The translations under genes were made by a program, and so were the position numbers. Shown piece after piece: positions 16,229 through 24,385 of a DNA stretch of 33,315 nucleotides. The stretch is from JAUIEH01 sp964483375. Lineage in GTDB: Bacteria > Pseudomonadota > Alphaproteobacteria > Caulobacterales > Maricaulaceae. Position 1 is the first letter of the stretch; each line of letters opens with the position of its first letter. The DNA is taken from contig CAZABJ010000028.1 of assembly GCA_964483375.1 (NCBI GenBank), forward strand, positions 1 to 33,315, read 5' to 3'. The notes under the pieces are model-generated. The model was not told the DNA's origin and did not search any database. It was given only the letters and a program-made list of their open reading frames with translations.

Positions 16229-16638
16229 ACCCGCGCGCCCGCCAGCCGGTCCCGCACGGCGGCGGCCAACATCACGTCGGCGGGCGGCATGGCGAAGTCT
16301 TGCAGCCTGTCGGTCCGCGACCAAGCGAGCTCCTGCCCCTCCAATGGCGTGACGAACCCATCCCAGCGACGACAGGCGAAAAGCGTCAGCAAAAGATGGC
16401 GCGTCTCCTGGGGCTCGGAGGCGAAGGCGAAGGGTTCGAGGCATTCCGCGCACGGCTCCACCGCAAGCTCCTCGCGCAATTCGCGGATAAGCGCCGCTTC
16501 GGGGCTTTCGCCGGGTTCGATTTTGCCGCCAGGAAATTCCCATAGCCCCGCCAACGCCTTGCCTTCGGGCCGACGCGCCAGGAGAACCCGGCCGTCGGAA
16601 TCGATGAGCGCGCAAGCAGCGACCAAAAGCAGCGTCAC
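16225..16638 (-). CDS. MutT-like Nudix hydrolase
   Basis: 137 residues with a complete Nudix box, G-KIEPG-E-(7)-REL-REEL in WEFPGGKIEPGESPEAALI followed by RELREELAV. A substrate-handling C-terminus (FAMPPADVMLAAAVRDRL) resembles MutT, which hydrolyses 8-oxo-dGTP. Substrate assignment from sequence alone is tentative. The start is GTG at 16638 with a strong GGAGG 9 bases upstream; no better start is available. The stop overlaps the apparent start of the Flp pilin gene. The parvulin gene ends 63 bases upstream. Confidence 0.9.
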   Translation of the reverse strand: MTLLLVAACALIDSDGRVLLARRPEGKALAGLWEFPGGKIEPGESPEAALIRELREELAVEPCAECLEPFAFASEPQETRHLLLTLFACRRWDGFVTPLEGQELAWSRTDRLQDFAMPPADVMLAAAVRDRLAGARV

Positions 16639-16671
16639 AGCGGCGAGCCTCCAATCCGCAGTGTGCCGCCT

Positions 16672-16711
16672 CGCCCGTTAACGCGGCATGGCCAAAGCTG
16701 GTTAACGGGCG
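16672..16711. repeat. Perfect 11-base inverted repeat across the parvulin stop
   Basis: CGCCCGTTAAC at 16672-16682 and GTTAACGGGCG at 16701-16711, separated by 18 bases. The right arm includes the parvulin stop codon. Transcribed from the minus strand it would form an 11-bp hairpin between the parvulin and mutT genes. No T run follows, so a classical terminator is doubtful; an attenuating or mRNA-stabilising hairpin, or a protein-binding site, is possible. Confidence 0.5.
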
Positions 16712-17640
16712 CCATCGTCTGCGCCGACCGGCGGCTCGCCGGCGTCCCCGCTTGGAGCGACGCTGGTGAAGCGACGCACGTCAGCGCGCGAAGTCAGCAC
16801 GTCGGACAAGCGCTGGAGCTCCTGATAGGTCAAGAACCGCACCAAATCGGGCCGCATTTCCTCAAAGGTGGGCGGCACCTCGGCGCGGCGGTCCTCCACA
16901 TAAAGGACATGCCACCCAAGCTCGCTCCGAAACGGGTCTGAAATCTGACCGACTTCCGTGCCGAATGCCGCCTCTTCAATCTCTTCGATAATCAGATCGC
17001 CGCGGGCGAAGTACCCCAAATCCCCGCCAGCCAGACGGGTGAGATCGTCCGTGGATAAATCAAGCGCGAGTTGCGCGAAATCCTCACCGGCCCGCAGCCG
17101 GGTGATGACTTCGTCAACTTCCTCTTCACGTTGAACAATGATTTGACGCGCATGAACCTCGTCACCCAGGCTCAAGAGCTGGGATTGCTCCTCATATAGG
17201 CGGCGAAGCGCGCCTTCGGTGACGGCGTCGTCGATCACCGTTTCGATGAGCATGTTGTAGACGATCACCTCGCGTGCGGCGGCGAGGCGGCGGCGGGCTT
17301 CGTCGCTGTCATGCAGCTGGCGACGACGCGCTTCGAGGGCCAGGACGCGGCGGTGGATCAGGTCGTCAAGCAGCTCGTTGAAACGGCGGCTGCCGGAATC
17401 CAGGGGTTCGGCGGCGTCGATCACCCCTTGCGCGACGCCTTCGCGACGCACGTCGGACACGTAGATGGGCGTCCCGTCAACTTCCGCGGCGACCGCGTCG
17501 CCGAGCCGAACCACCGCGGAGCCGAAGGGATCGGTCTCCATGTCCGGCTCTAAGGGACCACAGGCCGAAGCGCATAAGAGCCCGGCGAGAGCGAATGGCA
17601 GGCCGCGAAAGCGGCGCGGAGCGAAATTGAAGAGCGGCAT
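16702..17640 (-). CDS. Parvulin-type (PPIC) peptidyl-prolyl isomerase, predicted lipoprotein
   Basis: Signal with lipobox: the hydrophobic stretch FALAGLLCASAC ends in Cys27, so the protein is probably anchored in the envelope. A SurA/PrsA-like N-terminal helical part (VAAEVDGTPIYVSDV) precedes a PPIC domain (about residues 160-265) with HARQIIVQREEEVDEVI, GGDLGYFARGDLI and SELGWHVLYVEDRR. It should help fold exported proteins, which fits its position divergent from secA across 182 bases. ATG at 17640. 312 residues. Confidence 0.92.
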   Translation of the reverse strand: MPLFNFAPRRFRGLPFALAGLLCASACGPLEPDMETDPFGSAVVRLGDAVAAEVDGTPIYVSDVRREGVAQGVIDAAEPLDSGSRRFNELLDDLIHRRVLALEARRRQLHDSDEARRRLAAAREVIVYNMLIETVIDDAVTEGALRRLYEEQSQLLSLGDEVHARQIIVQREEEVDEVITRLRAGEDFAQLALDLSTDDLTRLAGGDLGYFARGDLIIEEIEEAAFGTEVGQISDPFRSELGWHVLYVEDRRAEVPPTFEEMRPDLVRFLTYQELQRLSDVLTSRADVRRFTSVAPSGDAGEPPVGADDGAR

Positions 17641-17685
17641 GAGAGTTCCGTCGCCAATGGCCGGGCGCTGCGGCGCCGGCTCGCG

Positions 17686-17714
17686 TTGACAGGCAAGGAT
17701 AGGCTCCTTAAGTC
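17686..17714 (+). promoter_or_regulatory. Candidate sigma-70-type promoter for secA
   Basis: A perfect TTGACA at 17686-17691 lies in the parvulin-secA divergent gap, about 130 bases before the secA start. At 16-17 bases spacing the -10 position reads TTAAGT/TAAGTC, a weak match to TATAAT. The -35 is striking in this GC-rich sequence; the -10 is not. Confidence 0.35.
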
Positions 17715-17822
17715 ACGCCCGCACGCCTGTCGAGGCGCAGCCGCGTCAGATCCGCCGCGCGACCGCCGCCGCCGGCGACGTGGACGCTGATTTTTCTTCA
17801 AGATTGGGCGGCCAGGCGACCT

Positions 17823-20798
17823 ATGCTCGACACCATTAACGGCATTGCCAAAAAGGTCTTCGGTTCCTCCAATGAACGCAAGCTGCGCGGGCATCACCCC
17901 CGCGTTCAGCGCATCAATCTGTTGGAGCCCGAATACGAAGCGCTTTCGGATGAAGAGCTTCGCGCGAAGTCGGTGGAGCTGATGGAGCGGGTCCGCGGCG
18001 CCATTTCCGCCGAGCCCGATCCCACCAAACGCAAAGCGGTGCAGGACGCGGTCCTCGACGATGTGCTGGAGGAGGCCTTCGCCTGCGTGCGCGAAGCGGC
18101 CAAACGCACGCTCGGCCAACGCCATTACGACGTGCAGCTTATCGGCGGCATGGTGCTGCATGGCGGCGACATCGCTGAAATGAAGACGGGCGAAGGGAAA
18201 ACCCTCGTCGCCACCTTGCCCGTGTTCTTGAACGCCTTGACCGGTCGCGGCGTTCACGTGGTGACGGTGAACGACTATTTGGCCAAACGCGACTCCGCGT
18301 GGATGGGTCAGGTTTACAAGTTTCTGGGGATGACCGTGGGATGCATCGTCCATGGTCTCAATGACCTGGAGCGGCGCGAGCAATATGCCTGCGACGTCAC
18401 ATACGGCACCAACAACGAATTCGGTTTCGACTATCTTCGCGACAATATGAAGTACTCGCTGGCTGAAATGTGCCAGCGCGGCCACCACTTCGCGATCGTC
18501 GACGAGGTGGACTCGATCTTGGTCGATGAGGCGCGTACGCCGCTTATCATCTCCGGGCCCACCGACGACCGCTCGGACTTCTACCGCACCATCGACGAAG
18601 TGATCCGCAGCCTCGTCGCCGAACACGAGGCCTCCGAGGAGGTCGAATACTACGACATCGACGAAAAGCAGCGCTCCGTCGCCTTGACCGAGGACGGCAG
18701 CGAACGCATCGAAGCCATGCTGGCCGAACGCGAACTGCTTGAAGGCGATAGCCTGTACGACATCGGCAACGTCTCCGCGGTGCACCACGTCAACCAAGCC
18801 CTGCGGGCGCACAAGATCTTCAATCGCGACACCGATTATATCGTGCGCGGCGACAAGGTGGTGTTGGTCGACGAGTTCACCGGCCGGATGATGGAGGGCC
18901 GCCGGCTCTCAGAAGGCTTGCACCAAGCCATCGAGGCCAAGGAAGGCGTCGAGGTGCAGCCCGAAAACGTCACCCTCGCCTCCATCACCTTCCAGAACTT
19001 TTTCCGCCTGTATGAAAAACTCGCCGGCATGACGGGCACCGCGGCGACTGAAGCCTCGGAATTCGCTGACATTTACGGTCTCGAAGTCATGGAGGTCCCC
19101 ACCAACCGCAACATCGCGCGGCTGGACGAGGAAGACGAAATCTACCGCACGGGCGATGAAAAATACGAAGCGATCGCGATGGAGATCGCTGACGCTTACG
19201 CCCGAGGCCAGCCGGTGTTGGTCGGCACCGTCTCCATTGAAAAATCCGAAATCATCTCAAGGCTGTTGAGCGACCGCAAAGCCATCCGCGACATCGGCGC
19301 GCGGATTTCCGAACGCGCCGAAGCGCTGAAAGACAACCAAGAGGGCTTTGACAAAGACAAAATGGAGCGCGCCGGCAAGCTGCTCCAGGATTTGGCCAAA
19401 GCCGCGAAGAACAACGCCCCGCCGGTGCCGCACGCCGTCCTGAACGCGCGCCACCATGAGAAGGAAGCGCAGATCATCGCCGACGCCGGTGTGCCCGGCG
19501 CGGTGACCATCGCCACCAACATGGCCGGCCGAGGCACCGACATTCAACTCGGCGGCAATTTGGAGATGCGCGTTTCGGCCTGGGTCGAAGAGCGCACCGC
19601 GGCGGGACAGCCCCCCGACGAGGCCGCGATCAAAGCCGAGCAGGCGAAAATCGCCGCTGAGATCGACCGGAAAAAGCAAGACGCCTTGGACGCCGGCGGT
19701 TTGTATGTGATCGCCTCGGAACGACATGAGAGCCGGCGGATCGACAATCAGCTGCGCGGCCGGACCGGCCGGCAAGGCGACCCTGGGCGGTCGAAGTTCT
19801 TCGTGTCCGTCGAAGATGACTTGATGCGGATCTTTGCGCCTGAGCGCATGAACGCCATCATGAAAACGCTGGGCATGAAGGAAGGCGAAGCCATCGCCCA
19901 CCCCTGGATGTCCAAGGCGCTCGAGACCGCGCAGAAGCGCGTGGAACAGCGTAATTTCGACGTCCGCAAGAACCTCCTGAAATATGACGACGTCATCAAT
20001 GATCAGCGTAAAGCGATCTTTGAACAGCGCATTGACTTCATGCGCGCTGAGGACGTGCGCGACGTGGTCGCCGACATGCGCCACGAGCTGGTCGACGACA
20101 TGGTCTCCCGCTTCGTTCCGCCCCGCGCCTATCCTGAGCAATGGGACATCCAAGGCCTCGCCGCAGAGGTCGAAGAGGTGCTCAACATCAAGCCGCCGCT
20201 GGCGGACTGGGCCGCTGAAGAAGGCATCGCGGATGAAGAGCTGCGCGAACGCCTGACCGAAGCCGCTGACGCCGCCTATGCGGCCAAGGTGACGCAAGTC
20301 TCCCCCGACATCATGCGGCGGGCGGAAAAGCTGTTCCTTCTGCAAAACATTGACACCCAATGGCGCGAGCATCTGCAGCAGCTCGACCACTTGCGCTCGG
20401 TGGTGCATTTGCGCGGCTACGCCCAGCGCGACCCGCTCAATGAGTTCAAAACCGAAGCCTTCGCTCTGTTCGAGCGCTTGCTCGCCGACCTGCGCGCCAG
20501 CGTGACCAGCGTCTTGATGCGGGTGCAGGTGCAACAAGCGCCCCCCTCCCAGCCGACACCGCCGCCCAATACTGTCGAAACGCACATGGACCCGGTGACG
20601 GGCCGCAATGAGATGGCGTCCGAGCGCCCAATCGGGGGGGCGGCGCCGGTGCGCGTGGCGCCGCTCGGCTCGGCCCGGGCTCGCGACCCGAACGATCCCA
20701 CCACCTGGGGTCGGGTCGGCCGGAACGAGTTGTGCCCCTGCGGTTCGGGCAAGAAATACAAGCATTGTCATGGGCTGGTGACGACGGCGAACGCCTAA
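17823..20798 (+). CDS. secA: Preprotein translocase ATPase SecA
   Basis: ATP-driven motor of the Sec export pathway. Visible elements are the Walker A loop (MKTGEGKT, residues 120-127), VHVVTVNDYLAKRD, the DEAD-like VDEVDSILVDEARTPLIISG, NMAGRGTDIQLGGN, and a C-terminal SEC-C zinc site (Cys971, Cys973, Cys982, His983) that in SecA binds SecB and lipids. At 991 residues it is long. About 50 residues (roughly 484-534, charged, Lys/Asp-rich) lie between the VSIEKSEIISRLL strand and the VLNARHHEKEAQI motif, where shorter SecAs have only a few residues. ATG at 17823. Divergent from the parvulin-type foldase. Confidence 0.98.
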   Translation: MLDTINGIAKKVFGSSNERKLRGHHPRVQRINLLEPEYEALSDEELRAKSVELMERVRGAISAEPDPTKRKAVQDAVLDDVLEEAFACVREAAKRTLGQRHYDVQLIGGMVLHGGDIAEMKTGEGKTLVATLPVFLNALTGRGVHVVTVNDYLAKRDSAWMGQVYKFLGMTVGCIVHGLNDLERREQYACDVTYGTNNEFGFDYLRDNMKYSLAEMCQRGHHFAIVDEVDSILVDEARTPLIISGPTDDRSDFYRTIDEVIRSLVAEHEASEEVEYYDIDEKQRSVALTEDGSERIEAMLAERELLEGDSLYDIGNVSAVHHVNQALRAHKIFNRDTDYIVRGDKVVLVDEFTGRMMEGRRLSEGLHQAIEAKEGVEVQPENVTLASITFQNFFRLYEKLAGMTGTAATEASEFADIYGLEVMEVPTNRNIARLDEEDEIYRTGDEKYEAIAMEIADAYARGQPVLVGTVSIEKSEIISRLLSDRKAIRDIGARISERAEALKDNQEGFDKDKMERAGKLLQDLAKAAKNNAPPVPHAVLNARHHEKEAQIIADAGVPGAVTIATNMAGRGTDIQLGGNLEMRVSAWVEERTAAGQPPDEAAIKAEQAKIAAEIDRKKQDALDAGGLYVIASERHESRRIDNQLRGRTGRQGDPGRSKFFVSVEDDLMRIFAPERMNAIMKTLGMKEGEAIAHPWMSKALETAQKRVEQRNFDVRKNLLKYDDVINDQRKAIFEQRIDFMRAEDVRDVVADMRHELVDDMVSRFVPPRAYPEQWDIQGLAAEVEEVLNIKPPLADWAAEEGIADEELRERLTEAADAAYAAKVTQVSPDIMRRAEKLFLLQNIDTQWREHLQQLDHLRSVVHLRGYAQRDPLNEFKTEAFALFERLLADLRASVTSVLMRVQVQQAPPSQPTPPPNTVETHMDPVTGRNEMASERPIGGAAPVRVAPLGSARARDPNDPTTWGRVGRNELCPCGSGKKYKHCHGLVTTANA

Positions 20799-20876
20799 CC
20801 CGGCGTTAACCGGAACCGGCGTTTGACCATGGCCCGTCGCGCGCCTAGCGTGCGCCGAACGGTGAGGGGATTCGCC

Positions 20877-21689
20877 ATGACGAGCCGGTTCGCAATCGCT
20901 GTCATTCTCGCCGGGTCGAGCGCCGCTGCGGCCGGGGCCGACGACGTGGCCGTCACCCTGCGCGGCGCGTATGAAACCGAATATGTGTTCCGCGGCTCGA
21001 CGCTGGCCCAAGATGTTGTCCGCGGTTCAGTGGAAATCATCGTGCCGCAAGAGAACACCGAGTTCTATGCCGGGCTTGGCGGGCTTGGGAGCGTGGACGA
21101 CCCTGGCGGCGCCTTCGATTTCCCTGACGAATACACCGCCTATTTCGGCGGGGCGTTACACCTGTTCGACCGAATCTGGCTGGACGCGGGCTATACGCAA
21201 TATCTCTATGCCGACGACGATTTCGGCCTATTCCATAGCGGCGAGGATCGTGGGCAGCTGCATTTGGGCGCGTTCATCAACGTCGAAGTGCTCGACCGTG
21301 AGTTCGACCCCTCAGCGTTCATTTATTACGATTTCGAGCGCGAGGAGTTCGTCATCGAGGTCGACGCCAATTACACTCAGCTCGTGGGTCCGAACCTCTA
21401 TATCGATCTGAGCGGCTATGTGGGTGCGTCCCTGAGTGCGGAAGGGTCCGAAAACACCGTGGTCGCCGGCGCCCTCACCCAAGTCGATATCGAAGAATAC
21501 GCCTATTACGGGTTGGGCGCGGATGTGCGCTTCGATGTCTCCGGCCGCGCCGACATCTATGCTGGAGCGCGCTGGCATGGCGCGAGCGAAGATCGTTTCT
21601 ACGACGACTTCGACCCCGCCACGGGGCTGCCCTCCTCGCTGGAAAGCGACACCGCCCTGTTCCACACCGGCCTACGCGTCCGGTTCTAA
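20877..21689 (+). CDS. Predicted outer-membrane beta-barrel protein, TorF-like
   Basis: ATG at 20877 (GAGGGG about 8 bases upstream) opens a signal peptide, MTSRFAIAVILAG..., ending near AGA/DD. The mature protein is a run of alternating beta strands rich in Tyr, Phe and Asp (ETEYVFRGSTLAQD, IWLDAGYTQYLYADDD, FIYYDFEREEF), and it ends in RVRF, the aromatic C-terminus used for outer-membrane insertion by BAM. The N-terminal YVFRG strand recalls TorF-family putative porins. The solute is unknown. An ATG 18 codons upstream is in frame but does not fit a signal peptide. 270 residues. Confidence 0.8.
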   Translation: MTSRFAIAVILAGSSAAAAGADDVAVTLRGAYETEYVFRGSTLAQDVVRGSVEIIVPQENTEFYAGLGGLGSVDDPGGAFDFPDEYTAYFGGALHLFDRIWLDAGYTQYLYADDDFGLFHSGEDRGQLHLGAFINVEVLDREFDPSAFIYYDFEREEFVIEVDANYTQLVGPNLYIDLSGYVGASLSAEGSENTVVAGALTQVDIEEYAYYGLGADVRFDVSGRADIYAGARWHGASEDRFYDDFDPATGLPSSLESDTALFHTGLRVRF

Positions 21690-21697
21690 CGGACGCG

Positions 21698-21714
21698 GGG
21701 GCGTCACGCGCCCC
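21698..21714. terminator. Possible bidirectional hairpin between convergent genes
   Basis: GGGGCG, loop TCACG, then CGCCCC: a perfect 6-bp GC-rich stem 8 bases after the barrel-gene stop, between convergent genes. Only a short mixed TATT follows, so intrinsic termination is plausible but weakly supported. Confidence 0.35.
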
Positions 21715-21740
21715 TATTCGCCGGGAAAGTCGGCCGCGCG

Positions 21741-22097
21741 TCAGCTTTCCACGAGGACCTCAAAGCCGCCGAAAATCATGCGCTTTCCGTCGAACGGGAC
21801 GTCCGCCATCGTCATCCCGGCGGCTTCCATTTCGGCCATCGCGCCCTTATTGCCCGCCTCGCGGGTCGCCTTATCCGGCCAGATGATCCAAGAGAACACG
21901 ACGGTCTCGTCCTCAGCGCATTTCACGGCCATCGGAAACGACGTGACGTCGCCGCCCGGCACGTCGTCGCCCCAACACTCCACGAGCGACAGCGCGCCGT
22001 GTTTCTTGAAGACCGGGACCATCCGTTCGGCGAAGCCGCGATAAGCGTCCTTTTCCCCGGTCTTAACGGCCAACACGAACCCTTCAACATAAGCCAA
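21741..22097 (-). CDS. DUF1428 family (YbaA-like) protein
   Basis: 118 residues with the family opening (M)AYVEGFVLAV and the stretches CWGDDVPGGDVTSFP and VVFSWIIWPDKATRE; a dimeric alpha/beta-barrel protein of unknown function. The start is TTG at 22097: GGGAG lies 6 bases upstream and the family N-terminus begins exactly there, so an ATG is not needed. The remnant of a VOC-family gene lies directly upstream, 11 bases away; these two families are often neighbours. Confidence 0.9.
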   Translation of the reverse strand: MAYVEGFVLAVKTGEKDAYRGFAERMVPVFKKHGALSLVECWGDDVPGGDVTSFPMAVKCAEDETVVFSWIIWPDKATREAGNKGAMAEMEAAGMTMADVPFDGKRMIFGGFEVLVES

Positions 22098-22108
22098 TTG
22101 CGTCTCCC

Positions 22109-22332
22109 TCAGCTTTGACCTGCAAACGCCGCCTGAAGCGCGGCGACGTCAAGCTTCTTCATAGCGGACATCGCCCCCCCGCACCCGCTGCGCCGCCTGC
22201 TGGTCGTCGCCGCCTGGCGCAGGCGCGGTTTCCATACGACTGTCGGGAAGGAACGAGACAAAGAAGCGCGTCGCTTGAAGGCCTCCGCGCTCAAACCAGT
22301 GACAGGCGCGACCCTTGTGGGGCGTTTCTCAT
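22109..22332 (-). pseudogene. Degraded VOC/PhnB-like gene: internal deletion plus frameshift
   Basis: Pieces of a VOC (glyoxalase-fold, PhnB-like) protein are readable but cannot form one ORF. ATG at 22332 starts a frame that stops at 22291. In another frame WFERGGLQATRFFVSFLPDS matches the usual N-terminal part of this family (WFDxxAeeAarFYvslFPdS). That frame runs straight into GDDQQAAQRVR, which belongs near the C-terminus, so the central part of the domain is missing. At a run of seven G bases (minus strand, around 22172-22178) the frame is lost. The next frame carries GAMSAMKKLDVAALQAAFAG, the characteristic VOC end, stopping at 22109. With six G bases the two last parts would join in one frame. 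Confidence 0.7.
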
Positions 22333-22389
22333 CGACCCTCTGCAGCCGTGAACCCCCCTTCCGCCTCTCACAGCGCGGCGGGCCGGCCG

Positions 22390-23379
22390 TTAGCTCAATC
22401 CTTCTCGGCCGATGGCCAAGAACCGGTCCCGACGTTGAGCGATAAGGGCTTGGGCGGCGTGGTCCTCCAGGCCGAACAGCGCGCGCTCCATAGCGTCGCC
22501 GACGGCCATGACCGCATCGCCCGGCGCCCGATGGGCGCCGCCGGGAGGTTCGGGGACGACTTCGTCGACGATTTTGAGCTTATGCAGATCCGCAGCGGTG
22601 ATGCGCATGGCGATAGCCGCTTCCTTGGCGCTGTCGCGCGCCCGGGAGGGGTCGCGGTCTTTCCAAAGGATCGACGCGCAGCCTTCGGGCGAAATCACCG
22701 AGTAGATCGAGTGCTCCAGCATCAAAACCGCATTGCCCGAAGCGATCGCCACCGCACCGCCGGACCCTCCCTCCCCTGCAATGACGGAGATGAGCGGGGT
22801 GGGCAGCGACAAGCACCGGTCGATGGCGCGGGCGATGGCTTCGGCCTGGCCGCGTTCTTCCGCGCCGACGCCGGGATAGGCGCCGGCGGTGTCCACAAAG
22901 GTGAGCACCGGCAGGGAGAACCGCTCCGCCATGTCCATAAGCCGAATGGCCTTACGGTACCCTTCCGGCCTCGCCATGCCGAAATTATGCTTTAGCCGCG
23001 TCTCTGTGGTGCGCCCTTTTTCGTGGCCCATCACGACCACCGAGCGTCCGCGAAACCGCCCCAGGCCGCCGATGATGGCGCTGTCCTCGCCAAAGCGGCG
23101 ATCGCCGGCCAATTCTTCAAAATCTTCAATGAGACCCGCACGATAGTCGATGAATTTCGGCCGGTCCGGGTGACGTGCGACTTCGGTCTTCTGCCAAGCG
23201 TCGAGCTTGTCATAAGTCGAGCGCAGTTGGGCGGCCGCCTTCTCGCGCAGATTGGCGAGCTCTTCCGACACGTCCACGCTGTCAGAGTCATGGTTGAGCG
23301 CCTGAAGCTCCTCGATTTGGCGTTCGAGTTCCGCGACAGGGCGTTCGAAGTCGAGATAAGTCCGCGGCGTTTCGCTCAT
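22390..23379 (-). CDS. accA: Acetyl-CoA carboxylase carboxyltransferase subunit alpha
   Basis: With AccD transfers carboxyl from biotin to acetyl-CoA to make malonyl-CoA. The 329-residue product opens MSETPRTYLDFERPVAELER. It shows the crotonase-like core with PEGYRKAIRLMDMAERF, PVLTFVDTAGAYPGVGAEER, VIAGEGGSGGAVAIASGN and ISPEGCASILWKD. The frame is open to 23439, but the ATG at 23379 gives the family N-terminus. xerD ends 79 bases upstream on the same strand, a recurrent alphaproteobacterial arrangement. Confidence 0.97.
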   Translation of the reverse strand: MSETPRTYLDFERPVAELERQIEELQALNHDSDSVDVSEELANLREKAAAQLRSTYDKLDAWQKTEVARHPDRPKFIDYRAGLIEDFEELAGDRRFGEDSAIIGGLGRFRGRSVVVMGHEKGRTTETRLKHNFGMARPEGYRKAIRLMDMAERFSLPVLTFVDTAGAYPGVGAEERGQAEAIARAIDRCLSLPTPLISVIAGEGGSGGAVAIASGNAVLMLEHSIYSVISPEGCASILWKDRDPSRARDSAKEAAIAMRITAADLHKLKIVDEVVPEPPGGAHRAPGDAVMAVGDAMERALFGLEDHAAQALIAQRRDRFLAIGREGLS

Positions 23380-23458
23380 TGCGATGACGATCCTTGGCGA
23401 TAATCGCGAGACCATAAGAACTGCGCGCGGTCCGAACAACCGCGCGGGCTTGCTTCTC

Positions 23459-24385
23459 TCAGCGACCCTTTGCGAGCGGATGGGCGGCGGTCACCACCGC
23501 TTTCAAGCGCTCATCCAAGACATGGGCGTAGATCTGAGTGGTGGAAAGGTCCGCATGGCCCAAAAGCTTCTGGATCGCACGCAGGTCCGCGCCGCGGGCG
23601 AGCAGATGGGTGGCGAAGGCGTGGCGCAGCACATGCGGGGACACCAGCGCCGCCCGCAATCCCGCCGCGGCCGCGACGGATTTGAGCCCGCGCGCGAAGG
23701 CTTCCCTCGTCTGGTGTCCGCTGGCTGAGCCCGAGGGATAGAGAAAGCGCGTCGCCCGCGCCCGCGCCGCACCGCCGGACGGCAAAAACCGCTCCCGCGC
23801 CGGGGCGTAAGCGGCGAGCGCGGCCTGGGCCGCCTCGGTTAAGGGAAGCACGCGCTCTTTCCCCCCCTTGCCGCGAACCGTCATCGCCCGGTCGCGCGCC
23901 TTGAGCACCGCCTCGGGCAGGCTCACCAGTTCCGAGACGCGCAGACCGCATGCGTAAAGAAGCTCAAGTTGACTGCGGAAACGCAGGCCTCCGTCACCCT
24001 CCAACCGGGCGGCGGCGGCGAAGAGCGCATCGACGTCGTCCTCGCTCATCACTTTTGGCAAGGGGCGGCCGCGCTTGGGTCCCCGCAGCGCGGCGACGGG
24101 ATCGTCGCTGCGGCGGCGGTCCTCGTAGAGGAACCGATAGAACCCCTTAAGCGCGGAGAGGCGTCGCGCGGCGGTGGCGATCGCGAAGCCGCGCGTTTCA
24201 AGATCAGCGAGATAGGCTTCAAGGTCGTCGCTTTCGGCGTCGAGAAGCCCGCGCCGCCGGGTTCGCAAAAAGGCGGCCGCGTCATCCAAATCGTCCGCAT
24301 AGGCGGCAAGCGTGCGCGGGCTGGCGGCCCGCTCCACGCTCAACACTTCAAGAAACGCCTCGCGGGCGGCGGCCTCCGCGCTCAT
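23459..24385 (-). CDS. xerD: Tyrosine recombinase XerD
   Basis: With XerC and FtsK resolves chromosome dimers at dif. 308 residues: an N-terminal SAM-like core-binding domain (about 1-100) and a catalytic domain. All catalytic residues are visible: Arg149 (CGLRVSEL), Lys173 (RGKGGKERVLPL), His251 and Arg254 (SPHVLRHAFATHLL), His277 (LLGHADLSTTQIYAHV) and Tyr286. Position next to accA and normal length point to the housekeeping XerD rather than an integron or phage integrase. It starts by an ATGA overlap with the stop of the upstream alpha-solenoid gene. Confidence 0.93.
   Translation of the reverse strand: MSAEAAAREAFLEVLSVERAASPRTLAAYADDLDDAAAFLRTRRRGLLDAESDDLEAYLADLETRGFAIATAARRLSALKGFYRFLYEDRRRSDDPVAALRGPKRGRPLPKVMSEDDVDALFAAAARLEGDGGLRFRSQLELLYACGLRVSELVSLPEAVLKARDRAMTVRGKGGKERVLPLTEAAQAALAAYAPARERFLPSGGAARARATRFLYPSGSASGHQTREAFARGLKSVAAAAGLRAALVSPHVLRHAFATHLLARGADLRAIQKLLGHADLSTTQIYAHVLDERLKAVVTAAHPLAKGR

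Noticed and set aside
17550..18812. 420-codon antisense open frame over the parvulin-secA junction
   Set aside because: His/Asp/Val-rich shadow of secA codons with no ribosome site or homology.
20790..20807. AACGCC/GGCGTT 6-bp hairpin over the secA stop as a terminator
   Set aside because: Short stem overlapping the stop codon with no T run; chance is likely in this GC-rich DNA.
19257..21011. 584-codon open frame antisense to secA and its downstream gene
   Set aside because: Composition is what the minus strand of a GC-rich coding region gives; the peptide has no recognisable domain, and secA fills the plus strand beyond doubt.
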